Assembly: GCA_934373455.1 (NCBI GenBank)
Contig: CAKRON010000065.1
Location: 1 to 14,508 of the forward strand
Reading direction: 5' to 3'
DNA length: 14,508 bases
Origin: an uncultured Marvinbryantia sp.
GTDB taxonomy: Bacteria; Bacillota; Clostridia; Lachnospirales; Lachnospiraceae
A program made the position numbers and the translations under genes. This document shows, in pieces, positions 1 through 7,592 of this stretch. The notes below the pieces were generated by a model. The model did not search any database and had not been told where the DNA came from. It worked only from the letters and a program-made list of their open reading frames with translations. How positions within the stretch are numbered: the stretch's first letter is position 1; every line of letters starts with the position of its first letter.

Positions 1-1
1 T

Positions 2-1177
2 TCATTCGCTTCCCTCCTGTACACCATGCATACTACGGATATAAAATGCCATCTGATAGGGCAGTCTCTCCTCCGGCGTTTTCAATTCATTCCCCAGCAC
101 CTTCCGTATATTGCCAAGCCGGTATAACACGGTATTGCGGTGTGTGTAAAGTTCCTCCGCCACTGCCTGGATGCTCCCGTTATGCTTCAGATAAGACTGA
201 AGCGTTTCCACATAACCGGCATTGTATTTGCGATCATATTCTTCCAGCGCGGCCAGACATTCCGTTTCGATCTCCTGCAATACGCCGGTGTCTTCTACCA
301 TATACAGCAGCCGGTACAATCCGCAGTCATCAAATTTTACCACCTGCTTTTTCTGCGTCATCGCCATCTGCACCGCTGCCTTCGCCCGCCGATAGCTGAC
401 TGAAAGCCGCGAAATATCCATGCATTTACTTCCGATCCCCACATGCAGCTTCCGCTCCGGCATACGCTTTTCCCCTCTCTTTATCGCCCCTTCAATCAGC
501 TGATACAGGGTCTCTTCCGGAACCGCATTGGCAACGAGCACAAAATCAGAATTGTAATAGAAGAAGCTGGCATTGTGCGTAATGTCCTCCAGATACACCT
601 GAATGCGGTAAGACAGTTTTCTCCGCTCCACCATATCCATAGCATCCAGTCCCTCACAGGTCAGCAGCAGCACCTGAAAGCTTCCGTCCACATCAAAATA
701 TTGCCATAATTCCCTTCTGTATGCGGTCTGATTGTCCGGTGTCTCTATCGCCGCAATCAACGCTGCCGCAATCTGCTCATCCGTATTGTCCTGCACAAAG
801 ACACGGATACTGAAATCCTTTATCATGTCGGACAGGCGCACCTCCCACGGCACAGTCAGCAGCGGAAGGTCATTCTCATCACAGTATGCCATCAGCTCTT
901 CCGGAATCTCCCGGATGTACTGTCCCACATTGATAATCAGCCCGGATGCATGATGACGATTTAATTGTATGGCAAGATTCATCCAGTCTTCTTCTCCCGG
1001 GAAACCAAGGCCAGTAGTCACTGCCAGTTCTTTTCCCCAGAAGTTCTGTATAATCGTGGTACCTTCCAGTAAATGAACCCAGCTAATAGAATTTGACCAT
1101 CCATTTTTTCCTGCAATGAACTTCATTTCATATCTTTTTTCAGAAATGAGTATCATATCTTCTATCGTAAAACTCAT
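2..1177 (-). CDS. PucR-family transcriptional regulator
   Basis: A 391-residue DNA-binding regulator of the PucR/CdaR type, complete in the window (TGA stop at 2-4). Residues about 1-125 match the PucR N-terminal sensory domain; about 165-290 look like the degenerate GGDEF-like middle domain of this family; about 320-385 form the C-terminal PucR helix-turn-helix, recognisable by NGSIQAVAEELYTHRNTVLYRL. In characterised members (B. subtilis PucR) this architecture controls purine catabolism genes. The ATG at 1175-1177 has a GGGAG ribosome site 6 bases upstream (1184-1188). A minus-strand promoter is visible at 1216-1244, with a palindrome over its -35 region. A purine permease lies upstream on the same strand, separated by a small plus-strand ORF, which fits a purine role. 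The ligand and targets cannot be read from sequence; other PucR-like proteins control unrelated catabolic genes. Confidence 0.9.
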   Translation of the reverse strand: MSFTIEDMILISEKRYEMKFIAGKNGWSNSISWVHLLEGTTIIQNFWGKELAVTTGLGFPGEEDWMNLAIQLNRHHASGLIINVGQYIREIPEELMAYCDENDLPLLTVPWEVRLSDMIKDFSIRVFVQDNTDEQIAAALIAAIETPDNQTAYRRELWQYFDVDGSFQVLLLTCEGLDAMDMVERRKLSYRIQVYLEDITHNASFFYYNSDFVLVANAVPEETLYQLIEGAIKRGEKRMPERKLHVGIGSKCMDISRLSVSYRRAKAAVQMAMTQKKQVVKFDDCGLYRLLYMVEDTGVLQEIETECLAALEEYDRKYNAGYVETLQSYLKHNGSIQAVAEELYTHRNTVLYRLGNIRKVLGNELKTPEERLPYQMAFYIRSMHGVQEGSE

Positions 1178-1215
1178 CTTTATCTCCCATTTTCATTTTT
1201 TCTTATTTTTTATTT

Positions 1216-1244
1216 ATTATATCATACTTTGTGCTGACAGCACA
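1216..1244 (-). promoter_or_regulatory. Promoter and palindromic operator candidate for the PucR-type gene
   Basis: On the minus strand there is a perfect TATAAT -10 (1216-1221), 17 bases from the -35 position at 1239-1244 (TGTGCT, weak). The -35 lies inside the perfect inverted repeat TGTGCT-GAC-AGCACA (1230-1244), a plausible operator, possibly autoregulatory. The assignment is by pattern only. Confidence 0.5.
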
Positions 1245-1296
1245 TATTTTGTTCCTCAGATTTAGAATATACACCCATAGTATTTCTGTCTTTTTG

Positions 1297-1305
1297 TGCT
1301 AGAAT
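1297..1305 (+). promoter_or_regulatory. Extended -10 promoter for the 52-residue ORF
   Basis: TGCTAGAAT is an extended -10 element (TGn plus TAGAAT) about 45 bases before the small ORF start. TTTCTG at 1283-1288 may serve as a poor -35 for an alternative -10, TATAAG, at 1305-1310. The six bases TGTGCT at 1295-1300 repeat the half-site of the nearby palindrome at 1230-1244. Confidence 0.45.
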
Positions 1306-1349
1306 ATAAGTAGATCAAATAAGAAAAACAAATTAAAGGGGGCGTGGTT

Positions 1350-1508
1350 ATGAGATTCGTAACTTATACAAATTCAATGGATACACTTCAGGTACCTGCA
1401 TGGATGAAAACAGAACGTTATATGTATTGTGATAATTTTGTAAATGACTATATGAGATCTGACCGATTTAGTCTTCTTTCTTTTGTAAGACATTTATTTG
1501 GCAGATAG
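1350..1508 (+). CDS. Small hypothetical protein, 52 residues
   Basis: This short ORF is the only plus-strand gene I can support. It starts ATG (1350) and ends TAG (1506-1508). Support: a strong ribosome site (AAAGGGGG) about 7 bases before the ATG, an extended -10 promoter upstream, and an intrinsic terminator starting 17 bases after the stop. The protein begins MRFVTYTNSMDTLQVPAWMK and ends FVRHLFGR. It has many aromatic residues and methionines, one cysteine, a net basic C-terminus, and no signal peptide or clear membrane segment. I do not recognise the family. It lies between a PucR-type regulator (divergent) and a purine permease (convergent). The complete promoter-RBS-ORF-terminator unit argues that it is a real gene, or at least a discrete transcript. 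Confidence 0.65.
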   Translation: MRFVTYTNSMDTLQVPAWMKTERYMYCDNFVNDYMRSDRFSLLSFVRHLFGR

Positions 1509-1525
1509 TATACACTCTCTTTCCC

Positions 1526-1558
1526 AAAAAGAGCATCCAGCTACAGGATGCTCTTTTT
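1526..1558. terminator. Bidirectional intrinsic terminator between the small ORF and the purine permease
   Basis: A 13-bp perfect stem (AAAAAGAGCATCC, 1526-1538, with its complement at 1546-1558) encloses a 7-base loop. The arms end in A5 and T5, so each strand has a hairpin followed by a T tract. It lies between the plus-strand small ORF (ends 1508) and the minus-strand permease (ends 1592) and can serve both. Confidence 0.85.
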
Positions 1559-1591
1559 CTTTTCCTTTTTCTCAATTTTGAAGACTTTTCG

Positions 1592-2956
1592 TTACAGGAA
1601 TATATATTTCATTACAAATAAAATTGCAAGAATATACATCAGAGGTGTGATATCTTTTGCTTTTCCTGTAGCTGCTTTTAATACAACATAAGAAATAACT
1701 CCAAGACAAATTCCTTCTGAAATACTGTAAAATAATGGCATTGCAATAATACACAAATATGCGGGTATCGCTTCTGCCAGATTTTCTGTTGAAAACTTGA
1801 TATCCCCTACTGTCTCAAACATCAGAAATCCCACAAATATCAGCGCCGGCGCTGTAGCAAAAGATGGAATGGATGTGAATAACGGTGAGAACAGGGTTGC
1901 TAACAAGAATAATACTGCCGTTGTCAATGCAGTCAAACCTGTACGACCTCCAACTGCCACTCCTGCAGATGACTCTACGAACGTAGTTGTGGTAGAAGTT
2001 CCCAGAACCGCCCCTGCGGATGTTGCGATCGCATCTGAAAGTAATGCAGGTTTAATTCTCGGCAGGCGTCCGTCTTCATCCAGCATATCTGCTTTCGTCG
2101 CAACACCGATTAATGTTCCCAGTGTATCAAACAAATCTACAAACAGAAATGCAAAGATTACTGCAATAAAGTTAAAAATTCCAACACCATGAAAATCAAT
2201 GTGGAAACACTGTCCGAATGTTTTTCCCAACGCCGAAAAATCTACACTGATAATACCTGACGGAAACAGGCTATATGCTCCAAGCTCCGGATTCGGCACA
2301 TAGATTCCAACCGCCTGGCAAATCATACCCAATCCCCAGGTTACAACAATACCGATTAATACAGCACCCTTCACTCCTCTTATATAAAGGATCGCGGTTA
2401 TAAACAAGCCAATTACTGCCAGCAACGCACAAATTCCTGTTGTGTGAAAGTTCTCTGTGAAACTGGTCAGTGATACCAATGTAGCAGAATCTACAGATAA
2501 TCCTGCATTCTGCAGTCCAATAAATGCAATAAAAAGTCCGATACCTACTGATACGCCTTTTTTAAGTGTCAGCGGAATTGCATTAAAAATAGCTTCTCGT
2601 ACATTTGTCAGGGAAAGTACAATAAAAATAATTCCTTCTACAAATACTGCAAACAATGCCAACTGCCAGGAAACTCCCATTCCCAGAACAACGGTATAAG
2701 CCAGATAGGCATTTAATCCCATTCCTGCTGATAAGGCAAATGGCATATTTGCAATAAACGCCATACAGGCAGTACCGATAAATGAAGCCAGACAAGTTGC
2801 AATTAATACGGCATTGGCATCCATTCCTGCTGCACTTAAAATACTTGGATTGACAGCTAAAATATACGCCATTGTCATGAATGTTGTAATACCTGCCGCA
2901 ATCTCTGTCTTAACATCGGTGCGATTTTCCCTTAATTTAAATAGTTTCTCTAACAT
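1592..2956 (-). CDS. NCS2/AzgA-family purine permease (adenine/guanine/hypoxanthine type)
   Basis: A multi-pass inner-membrane transporter of the nucleobase:cation symporter-2 family, AzgA/PbuG branch, which takes up adenine, guanine or hypoxanthine with protons. Family marks: EIAAGITTFMTMAYILAVNP near the N-terminus, LSAGMGLNAYLAYTVV around residue 80, FVDLFDTLGTLIGVA and GTSTTTTFVESSAGVAVGGR in the substrate-binding core, with acidic residues at the conserved TM8 and TM10 places. I chose the ATG at 2954-2956 (454 residues, protein MLEKLFKLRENR) because AGGAG lies 4-5 bases upstream; an 18-residue longer frame to 3010 lacks such a site and overlaps the promoter. A promoter at 3009-3037 and a palindrome at 2981-2998 precede it, so it need not depend on glgX read-through. 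The exact substrate is not decided. Confidence 0.92.
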   Translation of the reverse strand: MLEKLFKLRENRTDVKTEIAAGITTFMTMAYILAVNPSILSAAGMDANAVLIATCLASFIGTACMAFIANMPFALSAGMGLNAYLAYTVVLGMGVSWQLALFAVFVEGIIFIVLSLTNVREAIFNAIPLTLKKGVSVGIGLFIAFIGLQNAGLSVDSATLVSLTSFTENFHTTGICALLAVIGLFITAILYIRGVKGAVLIGIVVTWGLGMICQAVGIYVPNPELGAYSLFPSGIISVDFSALGKTFGQCFHIDFHGVGIFNFIAVIFAFLFVDLFDTLGTLIGVATKADMLDEDGRLPRIKPALLSDAIATSAGAVLGTSTTTTFVESSAGVAVGGRTGLTALTTAVLFLLATLFSPLFTSIPSFATAPALIFVGFLMFETVGDIKFSTENLAEAIPAYLCIIAMPLFYSISEGICLGVISYVVLKAATGKAKDITPLMYILAILFVMKYIFL

Positions 2957-2980
2957 CTTTCTCCTCTTTCTTTGTTTTTT

Positions 2981-2998
2981 TGTGAATAAAATTTCACA
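2981..2998. promoter_or_regulatory. Inverted repeat, operator candidate in the permease leader
   Basis: TGTGAATAAAATTTCACA has 6-bp inverted arms (TGTGAA/TTCACA) around a 6-base AT core. It lies just downstream of the expected transcription start of the permease promoter and upstream of the ribosome site, a usual place for a repressor. The binding protein is unknown. Confidence 0.4.
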
Positions 2999-3008
2999 CT
3001 GTCGCTCC

Positions 3009-3037
3009 ATTATACTTAACTTTTCTATAGATGTCCG
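3009..3037 (-). promoter_or_regulatory. Promoter of the purine permease
   Basis: Minus strand: CGGACA (3032-3037, 4 of 6 to the -35 consensus), a 17-base spacer, then perfect TATAAT (3009-3014). The leader to the ATG is only about 45 bases, too short for a purine riboswitch. A small inverted repeat (ATGTC CGCC GACAT, 3031-3044) overlaps the -35. Confidence 0.65.
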
Positions 3038-3070
3038 CCGACATTTTAGCAGGCTTTGAGAGCTGCCAAA

Positions 3071-5167
3071 TCACTGCTTTCTCCTGACACCCACGAATAC
3101 CGCAGCAGATCTCGGATGAAGCCGATATTCTGTAATCGCTGCTTTGCGCTCTTCTTCTCTGATTTCCTCCAACGCAGTATCCGCGAAGCACCTCCATTCA
3201 TAAGTATCAGGAAGTTTCGGAAGTTCAAACTTCTGTTCCTCCCAGTAAACATTTAATGCCATATATACCAAATCTTCTCCCTGATCTGTCTTTCCGGCAT
3301 AGCAGAGCGCAAGTGCCTTTGTATTCTGATCAATATATCTCTCCCATGGCCGGTCTGTATGAATACTGACTGCCGGAAATCCGGTCTCAGAAGGTGCCTG
3401 ATCGCTTCGAATCACCGGATGTTCTCTTCGAAACCAGATCATCTTTTTGAAAAACTGATAAAGTTCTCGGTTTGTATCAAGGCGTTTCCAGTCCAGCCAG
3501 GAAATCTCATTATCCTGGCAGTAAGGATTATTATTTCCAAAACGAGTGTCCCCAAATTCATCTCCTGCCAGAAACATCGGTGTTCCACGACTGCACATCA
3601 AGACCATACAAGCATTCTTCATCATCCTGAGACGAAGCTGACGAATTTGGGGATCTGTCGTTTCTCCTTCTTCTCCACAATTCCAGCTTCGATTATCATC
3701 ACTTCCATCCGAATTGTTCCAGCCATTATCCTCGTTGTGTTTTCCATTGTATGAATATAGATCCCAGAGAGAAAATCCATCGTGACAAGTGATAAAATTA
3801 ATGGATGAATTATAACCTCTATACTGATCGGTATAGATATCCAGGGAACCTGTTAATCTGCTTGCTGCTGCTTCAGCAAACCAGTAATCCCCTTTCAGAA
3901 AACTTCTCATGTCATCCCGGTATTTTCCATTCCATTCTGCCCAGCGGGTAAAAGCCGGAAAACTGCCCACCTGATACAATCCACCGGCATCCCAGGCCTC
4001 TGCAATGAGTTTCACATTACGAAGAATCGGATCCTCTGCCAGATTCTTCAAAAGTGGCGGCTGGTTCATTGGAGAACCATCTTCATTTCTACCCAGAATA
4101 CTGGCCAGATCAAACCGAAATCCATCTACATGATATTCAATAGTCCAGTACCTCAGACACTCTATGATCATTTGCTGTACTACCGGATGATTGCAATTCA
4201 ACGTGTTACCACATCCACTGAAGTTATAATACCAGCCTCCCGGCGTCAGCATATAATAAACCCTGTTATCAAATCCTTTAAACGAAAAGAATGGTCCTTT
4301 TTCATTTCCTTCTGCCGTATGATTAAAGACTACATCCAGAATCACCTCAATGCCATTGGCATTCAATTCCCGAATCAGTGACTTAAGTCCATCACCTTCC
4401 CGATTGAACTCTTTTTGTGCCGTATAACTGGTGTTCGGTGCAAAAAAACTCACCGGATTATATCCCCAGTAATCCAGAAGCATCCTGCCGTTCACCTCGC
4501 GCCGCCCCATAGTCTCATCAAATTCAAAAACCGGCATCAATTCTACAGCTGTAATTCCAAGTTCTTTCAAATAAGGAATTTTTTCTCGAATTCCTGCAAA
4601 TGTTCCCGGATGTGCAACACCGGAAGAAGGATCTTTCGTAAATCCCCGAACATGAAGTTCATAAATAATCAGATCCTGTATCGGTCTGACTGGATCTACA
4701 TGGTCTCCCCAGTCAAAGTCATTGACTACTACTCTTGCCCGATATCCGTAATCCTGATTCGGCTGTTCTCCCCATACACTTTGACCGGTAACGGCTCTGG
4801 CGTAAGGATCCAGAAGTGGCCTCGTTTTGTCAAAAATAAGACCTTTTTGAGGATCATAAGGACCGTCTACCCGGTAAGCATACTCAAAATCACAGATATC
4901 CAGTCCGAAGACGATCATGGAATACACACATCCAATCCGATAATGTTTGGGAAAAGGTAATACTGCATATGGTTCTTTCTCCCCTCTATGGTACAAAAGA
5001 AGTTCTACACTTGTTGCTTCCAGAGAACAGACTGTAAAATTCACCCCTTCTCTTAGCACGGTTGCTCCGTTGATTCCATAAAATCCCGGTCTTACATCAT
5101 ATCCACTGACTTTGTCTAACGGTATCAGATGTTTTTCTTCTGCTGCGAACATCTTTTTTCCATCCAT
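3071..5167 (-). CDS. glgX: Glycogen debranching enzyme, GlgX/TreX type (GH13 isoamylase family)
   Basis: A 698-residue cytoplasmic alpha-1,6-glucosidase that removes branches from glycogen or limit dextrins. An N-terminal CBM48-like beta domain (about residues 20-150: YGINGATVLREGVNFTVCS) is followed by the GH13 barrel. All four GH13 regions are visible: I, DVVFNHTAEG (about 280); II, DGFRFDLASILG with the nucleophile Asp (about 350); III, IAEAWDAGG with the acid/base Glu (about 389); IV, ITCHDGFSLWDL (about 461). Later MFLAGDEFGDTRFGNNNPYC is typical of isoamylase/GlgX proteins. Length fits TreX/GlgX (about 650-720). The ATG at 5165-5167 follows AAGGAGA at about 10 bases. The start is 22 bases after the stop of the YjbR-like gene, suggesting one transcript. 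No other glycogen genes are in the window. A debranching enzyme acting on imported maltodextrins is the alternative. Confidence 0.93.
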   Translation of the reverse strand: MDGKKMFAAEEKHLIPLDKVSGYDVRPGFYGINGATVLREGVNFTVCSLEATSVELLLYHRGEKEPYAVLPFPKHYRIGCVYSMIVFGLDICDFEYAYRVDGPYDPQKGLIFDKTRPLLDPYARAVTGQSVWGEQPNQDYGYRARVVVNDFDWGDHVDPVRPIQDLIIYELHVRGFTKDPSSGVAHPGTFAGIREKIPYLKELGITAVELMPVFEFDETMGRREVNGRMLLDYWGYNPVSFFAPNTSYTAQKEFNREGDGLKSLIRELNANGIEVILDVVFNHTAEGNEKGPFFSFKGFDNRVYYMLTPGGWYYNFSGCGNTLNCNHPVVQQMIIECLRYWTIEYHVDGFRFDLASILGRNEDGSPMNQPPLLKNLAEDPILRNVKLIAEAWDAGGLYQVGSFPAFTRWAEWNGKYRDDMRSFLKGDYWFAEAAASRLTGSLDIYTDQYRGYNSSINFITCHDGFSLWDLYSYNGKHNEDNGWNNSDGSDDNRSWNCGEEGETTDPQIRQLRLRMMKNACMVLMCSRGTPMFLAGDEFGDTRFGNNNPYCQDNEISWLDWKRLDTNRELYQFFKKMIWFRREHPVIRSDQAPSETGFPAVSIHTDRPWERYIDQNTKALALCYAGKTDQGEDLVYMALNVYWEEQKFELPKLPDTYEWRCFADTALEEIREEERKAAITEYRLHPRSAAVFVGVRRKQ

Positions 5168-5189
5168 TGTTCAGAGTTCTCCTTTTCCT

Positions 5190-5552
5190 TTATTTTCTTT
5201 TTTTAGATGTCGTCAAGTCAAAACTCAACGCAAGCAAACTCTTGATGGCATCGTCCAGTTCCGGCTTATCTAACTGTATACTGAGCCACTTTTCTTTATT
5301 CATATGGTATGCCGCAAAATACCCTGCCTGACTACGAAGCGAGCCAATGAGCATCGGATCACACTTCACATTAAGGATATGAATAATATCCATATCCTTA
5401 ATCCCCAGCTTCGTACCAGCAACTTCCATCACTACGCCGTACCATTTTCTATTGTCTTTATGCCGCAGCACTGCATTACAATCATGCCAGGGATATTCCG
5501 GCTCCGTGCCATATTGCTGCTGTACCCATGTAAATATTTCTTCTCTTGTCAT
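5190..5552 (-). CDS. MmcQ/YjbR-family protein
   Basis: A 120-residue protein of the MmcQ/YjbR (DUF419) family, a CyaY-like fold sometimes called DNA-binding. Recognisable segments are PEYPWHDCNAVLRHKDNRKW at residues about 18-37, the ILNVKCDP strand near 60-67, and AAYHMNKEKWLSIQLD near 79-94, which fits the family's YHMNK-x-HW core. The ATG at 5550-5552 has AAGGGA about 11 bases upstream. It lies 45 bases after the VWA gene and 22 bases before glgX, so it is probably co-transcribed with both. The biochemical role of the family is poorly known; nothing here links it to glycogen or to the VWA gene beyond position. Confidence 0.85.
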   Translation of the reverse strand: MTREEIFTWVQQQYGTEPEYPWHDCNAVLRHKDNRKWYGVVMEVAGTKLGIKDMDIIHILNVKCDPMLIGSLRSQAGYFAAYHMNKEKWLSIQLDKPELDDAIKSLLALSFDLTTSKKRK

Positions 5553-5597
5553 TTTTCTTTATATCCCTTAATATCTGGTGGATTTCTATAAATATTA

Positions 5598-6254
5598 CTA
5601 GTGTTTACGATCTCCACGTTTTTTATAATCTTCATCGATACGCTTTTTCCAATCTGCATGCAAAGGTGCGTTACATCGCACTGAGCAGATGGCCTCGCTA
5701 ATCACTTCGTAATTTAACGCAGTTCCTTCACTGTCACACTGGTAGTTAACCGCTCTGTCTGCGCCAATTCCAAACTGGCTTGCAGTCTCCACTGCATCAA
5801 TATTAGCTCCAAGAAACAAAAATTCCCAACCGTATTTTGCTTTCTGCCGTTCAATCATCTGCTTCACTTTTTCGCTATTATAACGGCGACTGGTATTTTC
5901 CATACCATCGGTTGTAATCACAAACATCGTATGCTCTGGAACATCCTCTGATCTTGCATACTTATGAACGTTGCCAATGTGATGGATAGCTCCACCAATA
6001 GCATCAAATAGTGCCGTACACCCACGGACTGTGTAATCTCGATCAGTCATCGGCTGAATGTCTTTTACATTCACACGATCATGTAACACTTCACTCACGT
6101 TGTCAAACAGCACTGTTGAGATCAGTGCTTCTCCCTCTGCTTTTTTCTGCTGCTCAATCATAGAATTGAATCCGCCGATGGTGTCCCGTTCCAGTCCACT
6201 CATCGATCCACTGCGATCAAGGATAAAAACGATTTCTGTTAAATTCTTTCTCAT
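5598..6254 (-). CDS. Small VWA-domain protein with intact MIDAS
   Basis: A 218-residue, apparently soluble protein made almost entirely of one von Willebrand factor A domain; no signal peptide or membrane segment. The metal-ion-dependent adhesion site is complete: DRSGSM (D13, S15, S17), Thr80 in GCTALFDAIGG, and Asp116 in VITTDGMEN. Such stand-alone cytoplasmic VWA proteins resemble TerY-type proteins and usually act as metal-dependent protein-interaction modules. The ATG at 6252-6254 has GGGAGG 8 bases upstream, a good ribosome site. It lies 174 bases downstream of the macro/HTH gene and just upstream of the YjbR-like gene. I recall similar VWA proteins near macro-domain genes in Firmicutes, but cannot verify it here. 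Function unknown. Confidence 0.88.
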   Translation of the reverse strand: MRKNLTEIVFILDRSGSMSGLERDTIGGFNSMIEQQKKAEGEALISTVLFDNVSEVLHDRVNVKDIQPMTDRDYTVRGCTALFDAIGGAIHHIGNVHKYARSEDVPEHTMFVITTDGMENTSRRYNSEKVKQMIERQKAKYGWEFLFLGANIDAVETASQFGIGADRAVNYQCDSEGTALNYEVISEAICSVRCNAPLHADWKKRIDEDYKKRGDRKH

Positions 6255-6351
6255 ATGCCTGTCCTCCCAAACTTCTCACCCGCCGTACTCCTGCAACAGC
6301 ATTTGTGTAAAATTGTTATTTGTTTTCTTACTTTGTAATCATAGTATAGCG

Positions 6352-6381
6352 ATTATCCGGTTGAGAATGGTCGCATGGAAA
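6352..6381 (-). promoter_or_regulatory. Weak promoter candidate for the VWA-YjbR-glgX group
   Basis: Minus strand: TTTCCA (6376-6381, 4 of 6 to consensus), an 18-base spacer, then GATAAT (6352-6357, 5 of 6). It falls in the 174-base gap between the macro gene and the VWA gene. No T-tract terminator is visible in this gap, so read-through from the macro gene is also possible. Confidence 0.3.
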
Positions 6382-6428
6382 GCGACATTGAGCAAATTTA
6401 TCTATTATCTGATATGTATTCCTTCTGT

Positions 6429-7445
6429 CTAAGCACCTATCAAACTCTGATCGAAAGCAAACAGAGCCTCATTGATTTCATGCACATTATAATTTCCCCT
6501 TTCAATAAAATATTCTACGATGATATCAAATTTGCTCGAATGAGAAAGGGTAAATCCTGCCTTGCCGAGCATCTCCTGCATCTGGGCAAGTGGCAGTTCC
6601 AAGGCGAGAGCAAATGCCAACACTGTAGGTTTGGATGGCTTATAGAATTTATCCGAGCGAATCTTCGAGAAGAGCTTCCGGTCAATGTTTGCTTTCTTGT
6701 AGCACTGTGCGTCTGTCATGCCACTTTCGTCTATTTTCCGAAGGAGCATTTCCGAAAAACTCTCATCCATCTGTCCTAACGCCTCTTCCAGAGATTGACT
6801 GCTGCAAGATTTGCAGATTGTTTCGGGCGGCAGCGAGGCAAGTGCAGCTTCAAAGCAAGATTCCTCTGACAGTGCTTCGAATCGCCGTCTCTGTTCTGCC
6901 CGGCTGTCGGTATGTTCCTCCACATACCGATCATCTATGTACGCCGCAATATCGGCAAACAGTTTTCCGCCAATCTGATATGTCTGCCGGTCAAAGATTA
7001 CAAGATACACAATCATATCGTTTTCCAACAGGAACGTACCAATGGTATCCACCGCAACTTTTAATGCCTGATCTTTTGGATATCCGTAAATACCGGAAGA
7101 AATCAGTGGAAATGCGACCGATTCACATTCATGTTTCTTGGCCAAATCCAATGATGTCCGGTAACAAGATTCTAAAAGTTCTCTCTCCTTATGCTTCCCA
7201 TCCCGCCAGCGAGGTCCCACTGCATGAATCACATATTTGCATGGAAGCTTGTATCCTTTTGTAATCTTTGCAGATCCTGTCTCACATCCACACAGAGTAC
7301 GACATTCTGCCAACAGCTCCGGACCTGCCGCACGATGGATACAGCCATCCACACCGCCTCCTCCTAAAAGGGATGTATTGGCTGCATTGACTATCGCATC
7401 AACATTCATTTTTGTAATATCATTTCTGACAATCTGTAATGGCAT
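6429..7445 (-). CDS. Macro-domain protein (MacroD/YmdB type) fused to a C-terminal HTH-like domain
   Basis: A 338-residue two-domain protein. Residues 1-175 are a MacroD-type macro domain: [15 protein letters not shown] (20-34) and the phosphate-binding SSGIYGYP (116-123), with [17 protein letters not shown] (64-80) between. Known relatives hydrolyse O-acetyl-ADP-ribose or remove mono-ADP-ribose from Asp/Glu. After a charged linker, residues about 228-300 look like a divergent Cro/C1-type helix-turn-helix ([20 protein letters not shown], then a second helical set), followed by a conserved-looking tail to 338. I placed the start at 7443-7445 ([11 protein letters not shown]), where the macro fold normally begins, with AGGAGG 8 bases upstream; the open frame to 7544 lacks this. 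The fusion suggests an ADP-ribose- or NAD-linked regulator. The DNA-binding role is inference. Confidence 0.85.
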   Translation of the reverse strand: MPLQIVRNDITKMNVDAIVNAANTSLLGGGGVDGCIHRAAGPELLAECRTLCGCETGSAKITKGYKLPCKYVIHAVGPRWRDGKHKERELLESCYRTSLDLAKKHECESVAFPLISSGIYGYPKDQALKVAVDTIGTFLLENDMIVYLVIFDRQTYQIGGKLFADIAAYIDDRYVEEHTDSRAEQRRRFEALSEESCFEAALASLPPETICKSCSSQSLEEALGQMDESFSEMLLRKIDESGMTDAQCYKKANIDRKLFSKIRSDKFYKPSKPTVLAFALALELPLAQMQEMLGKAGFTLSHSSKFDIIVEYFIERGNYNVHEINEALFAFDQSLIGA

Positions 7446-7500
7446 ATGCACCACCTCCTGCTCATTCAAACTTCTCTCTTGACGACCTTGAATTAATCTC

Positions 7501-7528
7501 ATTCTACCACATTTCTGTTTGACAGAAA
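7501..7528 (-). promoter_or_regulatory. Promoter with overlapping inverted repeat, macro/HTH gene
   Basis: Minus strand: TAGAAT -10 (7501-7506) with an upstream TGG that makes it an extended -10. The -35 zone falls inside the perfect 7-bp inverted repeat TTTCTGT-TTG-ACAGAAA (7512-7528). This is an operator-like layout that fits control by the gene's own HTH domain or by another repressor. Confidence 0.45.
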
Positions 7529-7592
7529 AGCCAGAGTACATCATCTCCCCGGCTACTTCAAATCAGCCTCACGTAGAAAAGCTATATTAATT

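Noticed and set aside
2957..3070. Purine riboswitch before the permease
   Set aside because: The promoter leaves a leader of only about 45 bases and no purine aptamer core is visible.
6366..6388. Terminator after the macro/HTH gene
   Set aside because: GTCGC...GCGAC makes a 5-bp stem, but no T tract follows on the minus strand.
7446..7544. 33-residue N-terminal extension of the macro-domain protein
   Set aside because: The extension covers the promoter and inverted repeat; the ATG at 7443-7445 has AGGAGG and begins where the macro fold starts.
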